The notes beneath the pieces are model-generated. The model worked only from the letters and a program-made list of their open reading frames with translations, was not told the DNA's origin and did not search any database. Positions 1 through 8,630 of a DNA stretch of 64,000 bases are shown here, piece by piece. A program made the translations under genes and the position numbers. Origin of the DNA: an uncultured bacterium (GTDB taxonomy: Bacteria > Bacillota > Clostridia > Oscillospirales > Oscillospiraceae); the NCBI GenBank assembly GCA_945873205.1, contig CAMCCC010000001.1, forward strand, positions 1 to 64,000, written 5' to 3'. Every line of letters starts with the position of its first letter. The first letter of the stretch is position 1.

Positions 1-1
1 C

Positions 2-949
2 GACATGCGCTTCTACGTGGAGAAGTGCGAGGCCATGCGCAACTTCTGCAACAAGATCTGGAACGCCTCCCGCTTCGTGATGATGAACCTCACCATCGAC
101 AAGAACGAACTGCCGGAGAAGCTGGAGATCGAGGACAAGTGGATCCTCTCCAAGCTGAACACCGTGGTGAAAGAGGTCTGCGAGAATATGGACAGCTTTG
201 AGCTGGGTGTGGCCGCAGGCAAGATTTACGACTTCATCTGGGACAGCTTCTGCGACTGGTACATTGAGCTGACCAAGCCCCGGCTCAACGGCGAGGATGA
301 GGCCAAGAAGCTTTCCGCCCAGCAGGTGCTGCTGTATGTGCTCACCGAGATTCTGAAGCTGCTGCACCCCTTCATGCCCTTCATCACCGAGGAAATCTGG
401 CAGGCCCTGCCCCACGAGGGCGAGGCCCTGATGATTCAGGACTATCCCGCCTATCAGGCGGAGCTGGACTTCCCGGAGGATGAGCAGAACTTTGAAATGG
501 TCATGACCGCCATCAAGGCCGTCCGCACCCGCCGCAGCGACATGAATGTGCCGCCCTCCCGGAAGGCCCACCTGATCATTGCCACCGACAAGACCGCTGC
601 CTTTGAGGCCGGGCGCAGCTACATCTGCAAGCTGGCCTACGCCAGCGAGGTCAGCGTCTCCGCCGCCGCCCCGGAAAAGACCGAGGGCATGGTCTCCGTC
701 ATTACCGACAACGCCCGCATGTTCATGCCCATGGCGGAGCTGGTGGACCTGGAGAAAGAGCGGGGGCGCATCCAGAAGGAGCTGGCCAACGCCGAAAAGC
801 AGCTGGCCGGGCAGAACGCCAAGCTTGCCAACCAGAACTTCGTCACCCGCGCCCCGGAGGCGGTGGTCAACGTGGAGCGGGAGAAGAAGGCCAAGCTGGA
901 GGCCCTCATCGAGAACCTGAAGCTGAGCCTTGAAAATCTTGGCAAATAA
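2..949 (+). CDS. valS: Valine--tRNA ligase, C-terminal part (5' truncated by window edge)
   Basis: Class I aminoacyl-tRNA synthetase that charges tRNA-Val. Only the last 315 or so residues are present; the frame is open to the left edge, so the catalytic domain lies outside the window. Visible are the helical anticodon-binding domain (CNKIWNASRF near the start, then WILSKL and FCDWYIE, then HPFMPFITEEIWQ) and a C-terminal coiled coil over roughly the last 65 residues (DLEKERGRIQKEL), the tRNA-contacting arm typical of ValRS. The stop is followed by a strong terminator, so this is the end of its transcription unit. Confidence 0.96.
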   Translation, partial: DMRFYVEKCEAMRNFCNKIWNASRFVMMNLTIDKNELPEKLEIEDKWILSKLNTVVKEVCENMDSFELGVAAGKIYDFIWDSFCDWYIELTKPRLNGEDEAKKLSAQQVLLYVLTEILKLLHPFMPFITEEIWQALPHEGEALMIQDYPAYQAELDFPEDEQNFEMVMTAIKAVRTRRSDMNVPPSRKAHLIIATDKTAAFEAGRSYICKLAYASEVSVSAAAPEKTEGMVSVITDNARMFMPMAELVDLEKERGRIQKELANAEKQLAGQNAKLANQNFVTRAPEAVVNVEREKKAKLEALIENLKLSLENLGK

Positions 950-963
950 GTACGGTTTGCTTC

Positions 964-992
964 AGGATTTCGACTGATTCCGCACGGAATAA
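964..992 (+). promoter_or_regulatory. Possible sigma-H-type promoter for the spoIIA operon
   Basis: AGGATTT (964-970) and ACGGAATAA (984-992) match the sigma-H -35 and -10 consensus, with a spacer of 13 instead of 11-12. TTCGACT at 969-975 is one base from a reverse-orientation Spo0A box. In Bacillus the spoIIA operon is driven by sigma-H and Spo0A. The assignment is inference; the valS terminator lies directly downstream, which is awkward for this promoter. Confidence 0.35.
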
Positions 993-998
993 AGATTA

Positions 999-1038
999 AA
1001 ATAGCACTGCATCGTAAGGATGCGGTGCTATTTTTTTA
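999..1038 (+). terminator. Rho-independent terminator after valS
   Basis: A 13-bp stem (1001-1013 with 1019-1031) and a five-base loop are followed by a run of seven T. Confidence 0.9.
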
Positions 1039-1060
1039 TCGCAGACAGGAGAGAGACAGG

Positions 1061-1375
1061 ATGAATATAAACACAAGCTACGCCGCCGGCCGGCTGACCA
1101 TTTTCCTGGCAGGAGAGCTGGATCACCACGAGGCCAGAAACGCCATCCGCACCATTGAGGAGCTGCTGGACGAATACATGCCCAGAGACTGCGTGCTGGA
1201 CCTGTCCGGCCTCAGCTTTATGGATTCCTCCGGCATTGCGGTGATCATCCGGGTCAGCCGCCGGATGAAAACCTTGGGCGGGAGAGCGTGGATCGAAAAC
1301 CCGGCAAAGCAGCCCCAGCGTGTTATTGACGCGGCGGGGATCGACCGGCTGGTGCCGGTGGCGCTGGGAAAATAA
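1061..1375 (+). CDS. spoIIAA: Anti-sigma F factor antagonist SpoIIAA (STAS domain)
   Basis: 104-residue single STAS-domain protein. In its unphosphorylated form it binds SpoIIAB and frees sigma-F in the forespore; SpoIIAB inactivates it by phosphorylating a serine. The motif LDLSGLSFMDSSGIAVI carries that conserved serine (DSSG). The ATG at 1061 is chosen because AGGAGAGAGACAGG lies just upstream and this gives the normal family length; the frame extends upstream only through the valS terminator. First gene of spoIIAA-spoIIAB-sigF, eight bases from the next ribosome-binding site. Confidence 0.95.
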   Translation: MNINTSYAAGRLTIFLAGELDHHEARNAIRTIEELLDEYMPRDCVLDLSGLSFMDSSGIAVIIRVSRRMKTLGGRAWIENPAKQPQRVIDAAGIDRLVPVALGK

Positions 1376-1389
1376 AAGGAGGAGTGAAT

Positions 1390-1830
1390 ATGAACGAAAC
1401 CAATTACATAAAGCTGGAATTCCCCAGCAAAAGCTGCAACGAGGCCTTCGCCCGCACCGCTGCTGCCGCCTTTGCCGCCCAGCTGGACCCCACCCTGGAG
1501 GAACTGGGGGACATCAAGACCGCCGTATCGGAGGCGGTGACCAACGCTATCGTCCACGGCTACCCGGACACCCTGGGCCGCATCGCCATGCGATTCCGGA
1601 TCATCAAGGGCAACACCCTGGAGATCAGCATCCGGGACTGGGGCAAGGGCATCGCCGATGTGCAGCAGGCCATGACGCCCCTGTATACCACCGGCGGAGA
1701 GGAACGCAGCGGCATGGGCTTCACCATCATGGGCAGCTTCATGGACAAGCTGCGGGTGCGCTCTTCCCCCGGGAAGGGCACCACCGTGGTGATGCAGCGC
1801 TTCATTAGTCCCCGGCAGGGCAAGCGATGA
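1390..1830 (+). CDS. spoIIAB: Anti-sigma F factor SpoIIAB (serine kinase)
   Basis: 146-residue GHKL-family ATPase/kinase that holds sigma-F inactive and phosphorylates SpoIIAA. Visible are the N box (SEAVTNAIVHGY), the G1 box (RDWGKGI) and the G2 region (RSGMGFTIMGSFMD), the order expected for the Bergerat fold. AAAGGAGG lies 6-7 bases before the ATG at 1390; a GTG two codons upstream is less well placed. The last bases overlap the sigF start (ATGA), implying translational coupling and a balanced ratio of the two partners. Confidence 0.95.
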   Translation: MNETNYIKLEFPSKSCNEAFARTAAAAFAAQLDPTLEELGDIKTAVSEAVTNAIVHGYPDTLGRIAMRFRIIKGNTLEISIRDWGKGIADVQQAMTPLYTTGGEERSGMGFTIMGSFMDKLRVRSSPGKGTTVVMQRFISPRQGKR

Positions 1831-2534
1831 GCGGGGACCTTTACGGGGACATCCGCCGTGCCCGCCAGGGCGACCGGGAGGCGGCGGGAAAGCTGGTGGA
1901 GGAAAACGCCGGTCTGATCTGGAGCGTGGCCCGGCGCTATTTCGGCCGGGGCGTTGACCCGGAGGACCTGTATCAGCTGGGCTGTGTGGGCTTCCTGAAG
2001 GCCATTGAGGGCTTTGACGAGAGCTTCGGCACCCGCTTTTCCACCTATGCGGTGCCGAAAATTTCCGGGGAGATCCGCCGCTTCCTCCGGGATGACGGCA
2101 TGGTGAAGGTGAGCCGGGGAATCAAGGAGCAGGCGGCCCAGATCCGCATGGCCCGGATCGAACTGGAGCAGCGGCTGGGGCGGGAACCCACCCTGTCGGA
2201 ACTGGCACGGGAGACCAGCATGAGTCCCGAGGACATCGCCTTTGCCGAGACCGCCACCGGCCCTGCCGAAAGCCTGCAGCGGGAGAGCGGAGAGGACGGC
2301 TTCACCCTGGAGCTGGTGCTGGGGGACTATGGCGCGGAGGAGAAGATGGTGGAGCATGTGGCCCTTCGCTCCGCCATTGAGCAGCTGCCGGAGCGGGAGC
2401 GGCAGGTGGTGGCCCTTCGCTACTACCATGGTATGACCCAGCAGAACTGCGCCAGGGTGATGCATGTTTCCCAGGTGCAGATCTCCCGGCTGGAGCGCCG
2501 GGCGGTGGAGCTGCTGCGGGAGAAATTGAAATAG
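1827..2534 (+). CDS. sigF: RNA polymerase sigma-F, early forespore sigma factor
   Basis: 235-residue sigma-70-family protein directing RNA polymerase to early forespore genes. Region 2 is clear (DLYQLGCVGFLKAIEGFD then TRFSTYAVPKI), region 3 follows (QRLGREPTLSELA), and region 4 ends the protein (LPERERQVVALRYYHGMTQ then VSQVQISRLERRA), with a helix-turn-helix for the -35 element. It begins inside the spoIIAB stop and is the last gene of the operon. Region 4 together with the spoIIAA-spoIIAB context separates it from sigma-G. Confidence 0.95.
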   Translation: MSGDLYGDIRRARQGDREAAGKLVEENAGLIWSVARRYFGRGVDPEDLYQLGCVGFLKAIEGFDESFGTRFSTYAVPKISGEIRRFLRDDGMVKVSRGIKEQAAQIRMARIELEQRLGREPTLSELARETSMSPEDIAFAETATGPAESLQRESGEDGFTLELVLGDYGAEEKMVEHVALRSAIEQLPERERQVVALRYYHGMTQQNCARVMHVSQVQISRLERRAVELLREKLK

Positions 2535-2577
2535 AAAAGCTGAGCGTTTTGACGAAAGCAAAACGCTCAGCTTTTTT
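2535..2577. terminator. Bidirectional terminator between sigF and the minus-strand membrane gene
   Basis: A 16-bp perfect stem (2535-2550 with 2560-2575) has A on the left and T on the right. It can therefore stop sigF transcription and the converging minus-strand gene. Confidence 0.92.
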
Positions 2578-4042
2578 ATCGATGGGAAAAACGCGGCAGC
2601 CGCAGATGGGACAGGGAGAAACAGGCAATGAGGATCAGCATGGGGATCAGGGAGTACTTATAGCGGCCGGAAACCTCGATAATCAGGTGGGCCAGAATCA
2701 GGCCGATGCTGTACAGCGGGGCCATGTATACCGTGGAGCGGGGCGGACGCCGGAACAGCGCCGCCGCACCGATGAGGCAGAGGATCACCAGCAGGTAGTA
2801 ATACACATTGCTCAGCAGCGACCAGAAACGGAACTGCAAGTTGCTCAGCGCCGCCTGGGCGTAGAAAGCGCCGCCTTCATCGCTGCCCACCAGCTTTGCC
2901 AGCTTCACGGCGAAGAGCCTGGGGAAATTGATCTCGCCGCTGGTGAGGCGCTTCTTGGCCTCCTGCAGCATCTGCTCCTGGGCGTAGACCGCGCTGCCCT
3001 TTTCCGGGTCATAGCGGTAGTTCCAAAGCAGATCCATGTCCGCCTCTGAATAGCTGCCCATGCTGTCCGGGTTCAGGCCCACATAGATGTTGTAGGCGGG
3101 GATGGAGGAGGTGGGCTCATACACATGCAGATACTCCCAGCGGCGCCACTGATCGCTGCATCTGGCGTAACTGAACAGCATGGCAAGGGTGAACAGGGCC
3201 AGCAGCGCCCATGCCTTCCAATCCTTCATGGCCTTGCCCCGCAGCAGGAACAGCCACAGGAAAAAGGCAATGAAAAGAATCATGGCTACAGGCCGGACCA
3301 CATTGATGCTCAACAGCAGCACGCCGCACAGCGCCCCCAGGGGCAGCGCCAGAAGGCAGCGGACGCGGAAGGAGAGCAGCTCATCACAGGCCAGGGAAAG
3401 AAGCAGGAGAAACAGCAATATGCAGCAGGTATACAGCGGCTCCGACATGACCATGGAATTGTAGAGCAGCTTGGAGGGGCAGATGCTCCAGAAGAAAAAG
3501 CCGAAAGCCGCCGCAGGATAACCGGCCCAGCGCAGGCAGAGCAAATAGATGCAGACGCCGGAGAGGGTGGTAAGCCCCACATTCACCAGCGCCGCCACCT
3601 GCGGGGAGGAGCCAAAGAGCCTGAAAAACCAGCTGAGGAAGGTGGAATAGCCCAGAATATGGGGGAACAGACCCAGATACAGCCAGTTGACACGCTCACC
3701 GGCGGCCATCTGACAGGAGGTTTCATAGAAGGTGTAGAAGTCCACGGTGGGTCCAAGCTGGAAATTCAGCACCCAGATCAGATTCAGCCCAAAGCAAAAC
3801 AGGGCCAGCAGCAGACCGGTGAGGAAAACACCGGGGCGGCGCCGGGGCAGTGAAAGACGGGGGCGGAAACGGGGCCAAATCCAGAGCCCCAGCAGGAAAA
3901 GCCCCGCCGCCATCAGAAGGGCCAGAACATAGGACGGGCTTTCCAGCTTGCCAAGGGTACCCAAAAGGACGCCCAGGGACAGCAGGACCATGAAGATGCC
4001 CAGCATAATGCGGATAAGCGTTGTTGAGATGCGATCGAGCAT
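2576..4042 (-). CDS. Polytopic membrane protein, GT-C glycosyltransferase-like
   Basis: 488-residue protein with about ten or more hydrophobic segments. After two N-terminal helices it has an extracytoplasmic loop beginning with VDFYTFYETSCQMA; an acidic residue in the first large loop is a feature of GT-C enzymes that use polyprenyl-phosphate sugars (PMT/ArnT type). Another loop reads YVGLNPDSMGSYSEADMDLLW. The family is inferred from topology and this loop, not from a diagnostic motif. The start at 4042 is preferred, with GAAAAGAG upstream; longer starts would run into the GH25 gene. Probably decorates an envelope polymer, acceptor unknown. It lies 38 bases after the GH25 gene and may be co-transcribed. 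Confidence 0.6.
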   Translation of the reverse strand: MLDRISTTLIRIMLGIFMVLLSLGVLLGTLGKLESPSYVLALLMAAGLFLLGLWIWPRFRPRLSLPRRRPGVFLTGLLLALFCFGLNLIWVLNFQLGPTVDFYTFYETSCQMAAGERVNWLYLGLFPHILGYSTFLSWFFRLFGSSPQVAALVNVGLTTLSGVCIYLLCLRWAGYPAAAFGFFFWSICPSKLLYNSMVMSEPLYTCCILLFLLLLSLACDELLSFRVRCLLALPLGALCGVLLLSINVVRPVAMILFIAFFLWLFLLRGKAMKDWKAWALLALFTLAMLFSYARCSDQWRRWEYLHVYEPTSSIPAYNIYVGLNPDSMGSYSEADMDLLWNYRYDPEKGSAVYAQEQMLQEAKKRLTSGEINFPRLFAVKLAKLVGSDEGGAFYAQAALSNLQFRFWSLLSNVYYYLLVILCLIGAAALFRRPPRSTVYMAPLYSIGLILAHLIIEVSGRYKYSLIPMLILIACFSLSHLRLPRFSHR

Positions 4043-4080
4043 AGTATCAACTCTTTTCTTTCGAGAGATTGATAGAGATA

Positions 4081-5109
4081 TTACATCCATGCGTTCATAT
4101 CCACCATGCCGGTGATGCCGTTGACGCGGCCGCTGTCGGTAAACTGCCACAGGTCGTAGTGGCCGGGGTAATTGGGCAGGCGGGCGTTTTTGGTGTAGCT
4201 TGCCAGCCAAATGGTGTATTTGGTGAGGGAGCGCATATCCAGATTAAACTTGAAATAGTTCTGCCCGGAATAGACCCCGGCCTCATAGCCGTGATCCATG
4301 ACGGTGCGGCAGAAGGCGTTGATGATCACTTCCCGCTGGGTGTTGCTGAGCCGGTCGGCCCGGCCATGGGGATAGTCCCCGGAGTATTCCACATCGATGA
4401 AGATGGGCAGATCCAGCTTCGTGCCGCCCAGGCAGTCCAGCACATAGAGGGCTTCCTCCGCGGCTTCGGCGGCATTGGTGGCGGTGGAGAAAAAGTAGAC
4501 CCCCAGGTCGATGCCGGCATCCCTGGCCTCTTTCAGGTTCCGCTGGAACCAGCGGTCGTCATAGATCAGCCCCGTCTCCCAGCCACGGCCGCCGGCGCGG
4601 AGAATGGCAAAGTCAATGCCCTGGGCGGCCACGGCGGGCCAGGTGATGAACTTGTTATAAAAAGAAACGTCAATGCCCAGGCACTCTGCCTTCACGCCGT
4701 ACTGGTCAAAAAAGTACAGCTTGCCGTTGATGGTCTGCATCCCGGTGACCGGGGTGCCGTTTTGGTCATAGTAATAGGTGCTGCCGGCAATCTGCTGCCA
4801 GCCCAGGAGGGCGCCGGATTCGGAAACAGTGATGGGTTCCGGCGTAGGGATGGGGGTGGGCTCCGGCGTGGATGCAGGCAATTGCGCTTCCTCCTCCGGC
4901 AGCCGGGCCAGACCTTCGGCCTCTGCCGGTTCGGCGGTGGCGGCGCTCTCCGGCGGAAGAAGGGGCGTATCCTCCAGGATGGAGAGGATGCCGGGGGCCA
5001 GAATCAGGGCCACCAGCACCAGGGTCAGAAAGGGGAGAAAGATCAGCAGCAGCCGCTCCGTGCGGGGCTCCGCTGTTTTATTCCACAGATGTTTGATGCG
5101 CTTTTTCAT
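4081..5109 (-). CDS. Membrane-anchored GH25 lysozyme (muramidase) with a cell-wall-binding repeat
   Basis: 342 residues. A single membrane anchor lies at about 22-46, followed by an Ala/Glu/Pro-rich linker. A choline-binding-like repeat (LLGWQQIAGSTYYYDQNG, then GMQTINGKLYFFD) covers about 100-140, and the GH25 catalytic domain runs to the end. Catalytic signatures are CLGIDVSFYN at the start of the barrel and LPIFIDVEYSGD, with the Asp-x-Glu pair of GH25. It cleaves the MurNAc-GlcNAc bond of peptidoglycan. The ATG at 5109 has GGAG seven bases upstream. The anchor suggests a cell-bound remodelling enzyme, not a secreted one. Confidence 0.9.
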   Translation of the reverse strand: MKKRIKHLWNKTAEPRTERLLLIFLPFLTLVLVALILAPGILSILEDTPLLPPESAATAEPAEAEGLARLPEEEAQLPASTPEPTPIPTPEPITVSESGALLGWQQIAGSTYYYDQNGTPVTGMQTINGKLYFFDQYGVKAECLGIDVSFYNKFITWPAVAAQGIDFAILRAGGRGWETGLIYDDRWFQRNLKEARDAGIDLGVYFFSTATNAAEAAEEALYVLDCLGGTKLDLPIFIDVEYSGDYPHGRADRLSNTQREVIINAFCRTVMDHGYEAGVYSGQNYFKFNLDMRSLTKYTIWLASYTKNARLPNYPGHYDLWQFTDSGRVNGITGMVDMNAWM

Positions 5110-5138
5110 TCTGTATCTCCGAAAAATTTATATATTAC

Positions 5139-5167
5139 ATAGTACCCAATCGGCAGGGAAAAGTCAA
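5139..5167 (-). promoter_or_regulatory. Promoter for the GH25 lysozyme gene
   Basis: On the minus strand, TTGACT (5162-5167) and TACTAT (5139-5144) are separated by exactly 17 bases. Confidence 0.6.
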
Positions 5168-5191
5168 CATGGGTATTATGGAAGCTGCCAC

Positions 5192-5220
5192 TTGTTATAT
5201 TTTTGCCTTTGTGTTAAAAT
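5192..5220 (+). promoter_or_regulatory. Promoter for pcrA
   Basis: TTGTTA (5192-5197) and TAAAAT (5215-5220) are spaced 17 bases apart, with a TGTG stretch just before the -10. It diverges from the GH25 promoter. Confidence 0.65.
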
Positions 5221-5269
5221 CTTCGCCGTGCATATTGATTTTTATGGAAACGGATATTGATTTTTTGCC

Positions 5270-7639
5270 ATGAATACGGATTTTGAGAGAAAGTACATAG
5301 AGGCCCGTAAGGCAGTGGTCGCCGGGGAGTTCGCGGCCCTGAACCCCATGCAGCGGCAGGCGGTGCTGGCCACCGAAGGGCCGCTGCTGATTCTGGCGGG
5401 AGCGGGCAGCGGCAAGACCACAGTGCTGATTAACCGCATTGCCAATCTGCTGAAATACGGCCGGGCGGGGGACAGCGACGAGGTGCCCGCCAATGCCGAT
5501 GAAAGGCAGCTGGAAATTCTGCTGCGGGGCGGGGAAGAGGCACAGCGCATCGCGGCCCTGGACCCGGTGGCCCCCTGGCGCATCCTGGCCATCACCTTCA
5601 CCAACAAGGCGGCGGGGGAGCTGAAGGAGCGGTTGGAGCGGATGCTGGGGCCGGAGGCCAACGACATCTGGGCCTGCACCTTCCACTCTGCCTGCGTGCG
5701 CATTCTGCGGCGGGACGCGGAGCGGCTGGGCTTTACCGGCAGCTTCACCATCTATGACACGGCGGACAGCCTCAGCCTGCTGAAACGCATCCTGAAGGAC
5801 ATGGACCTGGACGACAAGATGTTCCCGCCCAAGGCCATGCTGGGCGAGATCAGCCGGGCCAAGGACAGCCGCATTTCCGCAGGGGACTATCTGGACAGCG
5901 CCAGAAAGAGCGGGGATATCCGCCGCATCCGCATCGGCGAAATCTACAGCGAGTATATGCGCCGGATGTTCACCGCCAACGCTATGGACTTTGACGACCT
6001 GATCTTTTTCACGGTAAAGCTGCTGGAGGAGCAGGAGGACGTGCGGGGTTACTGGCAGCGGCGCTTCCAGTATGTGCTGATCGACGAGTATCAGGACACC
6101 AATCACTTGCAGTATCTGCTCTCCTCCCTGCTGGCAGGGGGCTGGGGCAACATCTGTGTGGTGGGCGACGACGACCAGAGCATCTACAAGTTCCGGGGCG
6201 CCACCATTGAGAACATTCTCAGCTTTGAGCAGCAATACAAAAACTGCCGCACCATCCGGCTGGAGCAGAACTACCGCAGCACCACCCATATCCTGGATGC
6301 GGCCAACGCCGTCATCCGCCACAACCAGGGCCGGAAAGGCAAGGAGCTGTGGAGCAACCAGGGGGCGGGGGAGCCGCTGGAGCTGTATGTGGCGGACAAC
6401 GAAAACGACGAGGCCCAGTATGTGGCCTCCAAGATCATGGCCGCTTACGGCCAGGGGGCCAACTGGCGGGACCACGCGGTATTGTATCGGATGAACGCCC
6501 AGTCCAACCAGCTGGAATATGCCTTTAAGCGCAACGGCATCCCCTATCGGATTATCGGCGGCACCCGCTTCTTTGACCGGGCGGAGGTAAAGGACGTGCT
6601 GGCCTATCTGAGCCTGATCGCCTCCACGGCGGACGATCTGCGGCTGAGCCGGATCATCAACAGCCCGCCCCGCGGCATCGGCGAGCGGACAGTGGAGACC
6701 GTGAGGCAGCTGGCGGCGGACAACGACTGTGCCATGTTTGAGATTCTCAGCCACGCGGACAGCTACCCGGAGCTGCAGCGCCCGGCCATCCGCCTGCGGC
6801 AGTTTGCGGGGATGATCAACGAGCTGCGGGCCTTCGCGGAGAACAACAGCCCGGACCGGCTGCTGGACGAGCTGCTGGAGAAAACCGGCTATCTCCGGGC
6901 CTTGCAGGAGAAGAACACCGTGGAGGACACCGCCCGGGCCGAGAACGTGCAGGAGCTGAAAACCAGCATCCTGGGCTACATGAAGGAATCCGGCGATGAG
7001 ACCCTGGAGGGCTATCTGGCCAACGTGGCGCTGTACACCGATATGGACAACTACGACAAGGACGCGGACTGCGTGGTGATGATGACCATGCATGCGGCCA
7101 AGGGGCTGGAATTCCCCAGCGTGTTTATCGTTGGCATGGAGGAGAGCATCTTCCCCGGTATGCGGGCCATCGGTGAGCCGGAGGAGATGGAGGAGGAGCG
7201 TCGGCTGTGCTATGTGGCCATCACAAGAGCCAAGGAGCGGCTGCATCTGGTCTGCGCACGGCAGCGGATGATCTTTGGCCGAACCACATCCAACCGGGTT
7301 TCCCGCTTTGTGGACGAAATCCCGGAGGAGCACATCAAGAAAAACATCCCCAAGGGCTACGGCTTCCGGGAGCGGAGCCGGATTGAGCAGGAGTTTGCAA
7401 GGCCCGCCTACACCCCCAGCCGCCATACGGTGGCGGCGCCGGCGGCCAAGGCACCCACGGCTCCGGCCACGCCCAGTTTTGGCCTGGGGGACAGCGTGCG
7501 CCACAAGGCCTTTGGCAGCGGCGTAGTCACCAAGCTGAGCCCCATGGGCGGGGATTATCTGATCGAGATCAACTTTGAGGGCATCGGCACCAAGAAGCTG
7601 ATGCTGCGGGCTGCGGCCCAGCATATGACCAAGGAATAA
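5270..7639 (+). CDS. pcrA: ATP-dependent DNA helicase PcrA/UvrD
   Basis: 789-residue superfamily 1A 3'-5' helicase for repair and plasmid replication. Visible are the Q motif (LNPMQRQAV), Walker A (GAGSGKT), motif Ia (ITFTNKAAGELKERL), Walker B (IDEYQDTN), motif III (VVGDDDQSIYKFRGA), motif IV (LEQNYRST), motif V (MTMHAAKGLEFPSVF) and motif VI (VAITRAKERL). The C-terminus carries the Tudor-like RNA polymerase-binding domain (LGDSVRHKAFGSGVV). Between Walker A and motif Ia there is an extra charged segment of about 35 residues (near 64-100) not found in Bacillus PcrA. The EamA gene starts 13 bases later. Confidence 0.96.
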   Translation: MNTDFERKYIEARKAVVAGEFAALNPMQRQAVLATEGPLLILAGAGSGKTTVLINRIANLLKYGRAGDSDEVPANADERQLEILLRGGEEAQRIAALDPVAPWRILAITFTNKAAGELKERLERMLGPEANDIWACTFHSACVRILRRDAERLGFTGSFTIYDTADSLSLLKRILKDMDLDDKMFPPKAMLGEISRAKDSRISAGDYLDSARKSGDIRRIRIGEIYSEYMRRMFTANAMDFDDLIFFTVKLLEEQEDVRGYWQRRFQYVLIDEYQDTNHLQYLLSSLLAGGWGNICVVGDDDQSIYKFRGATIENILSFEQQYKNCRTIRLEQNYRSTTHILDAANAVIRHNQGRKGKELWSNQGAGEPLELYVADNENDEAQYVASKIMAAYGQGANWRDHAVLYRMNAQSNQLEYAFKRNGIPYRIIGGTRFFDRAEVKDVLAYLSLIASTADDLRLSRIINSPPRGIGERTVETVRQLAADNDCAMFEILSHADSYPELQRPAIRLRQFAGMINELRAFAENNSPDRLLDELLEKTGYLRALQEKNTVEDTARAENVQELKTSILGYMKESGDETLEGYLANVALYTDMDNYDKDADCVVMMTMHAAKGLEFPSVFIVGMEESIFPGMRAIGEPEEMEEERRLCYVAITRAKERLHLVCARQRMIFGRTTSNRVSRFVDEIPEEHIKKNIPKGYGFRERSRIEQEFARPAYTPSRHTVAAPAAKAPTAPATPSFGLGDSVRHKAFGSGVVTKLSPMGGDYLIEINFEGIGTKKLMLRAAAQHMTKE

Positions 7640-7652
7640 GGAAAAGAGAGAT

Positions 7653-8546
7653 ATGAAAGGAAATGGATTGACCGGCAGGGTCGCCCTGCTGCTTTGCGCA
7701 ATGATTTGGGGCACCTCTTTCGTGGTGCTGAAAAACGCCCTGGACAGCATGGGCACCATGTGGGTGCTGTCCATCCGCTTCACCGTGTCGGCGCTGGTGA
7801 TGCTGGCAGTGGCGGGTAAGCGGATCAAAACCGTCAGCAAACGCTGCGTACAGGGCAGCGCATTGATGGGCCTGTGCCTGGCCCTGGCCTATATCGTGCA
7901 GACCTATGGCCTGGTGTTTACCACCCCCAGCAAGAACGCCTTTCTCACTGCCACCTACTGCGTGCTGACGCCCTTTCTGGCCTGGTGGGTCTATAAGAGG
8001 AAGCCAGGTCTGGCCAACGTGGTAGCCGCCTTTCTGTGTATCACCGGTATTGGCTTTGTGTCCCTCAATGAGGGGCTCGGCCGGGTGAACATCGGGGACA
8101 TGCTGACGCTGCTTTGCGGCATCTTCTATTCGTTCCAGATCATCGTGCTGGAGCAGTACCGGGACAGCGGCGACGCGGTCACCATTTCCGCCGTGCAGTT
8201 TGCCACGGCGGCGGTGATCTGCTGGGTGGGGGCGCTGCTGTTTGAGGCGCCGCCGGTGAACGTGCCCCTGAATGCCTGGGGCGAGATCGCCTATCTCAGC
8301 TTCGTGTGCACCGCCCTCTGCTTCTTCCTGCAGGCCTGGGGCATGAAGTATACCAACTCCTCGATCGCTGCCATGATTATGACGCTGGAGAGCGTTTTCG
8401 GTGCTTTGGCTTCGGTGCTGTTCTACCACGAGGTGATTACCGGCAAGATGCTGCTGGGCTTTGTGCTGATCTTCTTCGCCGTCACCTGCAGCGAACTGAA
8501 GCTGCCCTTCTTCCGAAAGAAGGACGTTCAGAAAGCACATACCTAA
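7653..8546 (+). CDS. EamA-family (DMT superfamily) transporter
   Basis: 297 residues with ten predicted membrane helices in two five-helix repeats. The first begins with MIWGTSFVVLKNAL, and the second ends with the conserved stretch SSIAAMIMTLESVFGALASV, both typical of EamA/RhaT-type permeases. The substrate cannot be told; members export amino acids or other metabolites. GGAAAAGAGAGAT precedes the ATG and the gene directly follows pcrA. A terminator follows the stop. Confidence 0.88.
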   Translation: MKGNGLTGRVALLLCAMIWGTSFVVLKNALDSMGTMWVLSIRFTVSALVMLAVAGKRIKTVSKRCVQGSALMGLCLALAYIVQTYGLVFTTPSKNAFLTATYCVLTPFLAWWVYKRKPGLANVVAAFLCITGIGFVSLNEGLGRVNIGDMLTLLCGIFYSFQIIVLEQYRDSGDAVTISAVQFATAAVICWVGALLFEAPPVNVPLNAWGEIAYLSFVCTALCFFLQAWGMKYTNSSIAAMIMTLESVFGALASVLFYHEVITGKMLLGFVLIFFAVTCSELKLPFFRKKDVQKAHT

Positions 8547-8553
8547 TAAACAA

Positions 8554-8576
8554 AGCCCGCCCTCCGGCGGGCTTTT
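8554..8576 (+). terminator. Terminator after the EamA transporter gene
   Basis: A compact GC-rich stem-loop (AGCCCGCC / GGCGGGCT) is followed by TTTT. Confidence 0.85.
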
Positions 8577-8630
8577 CAACTTGTCAAAAAACACTGTTTT
8601 ACCGGCTACACCGGCGGATTTTGCCGGTTA

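Noticed and set aside
3125-3853. 242-codon plus-strand frame opposite the GT-C-like membrane gene
   Set aside because: Gln-rich shadow of a hydrophobic minus-strand protein; no start signals.
5195-7840. 881-codon minus-strand frame opposite pcrA
   Set aside because: A shadow of a helicase gene with all motifs intact; long antisense frames are common in GC-rich DNA.
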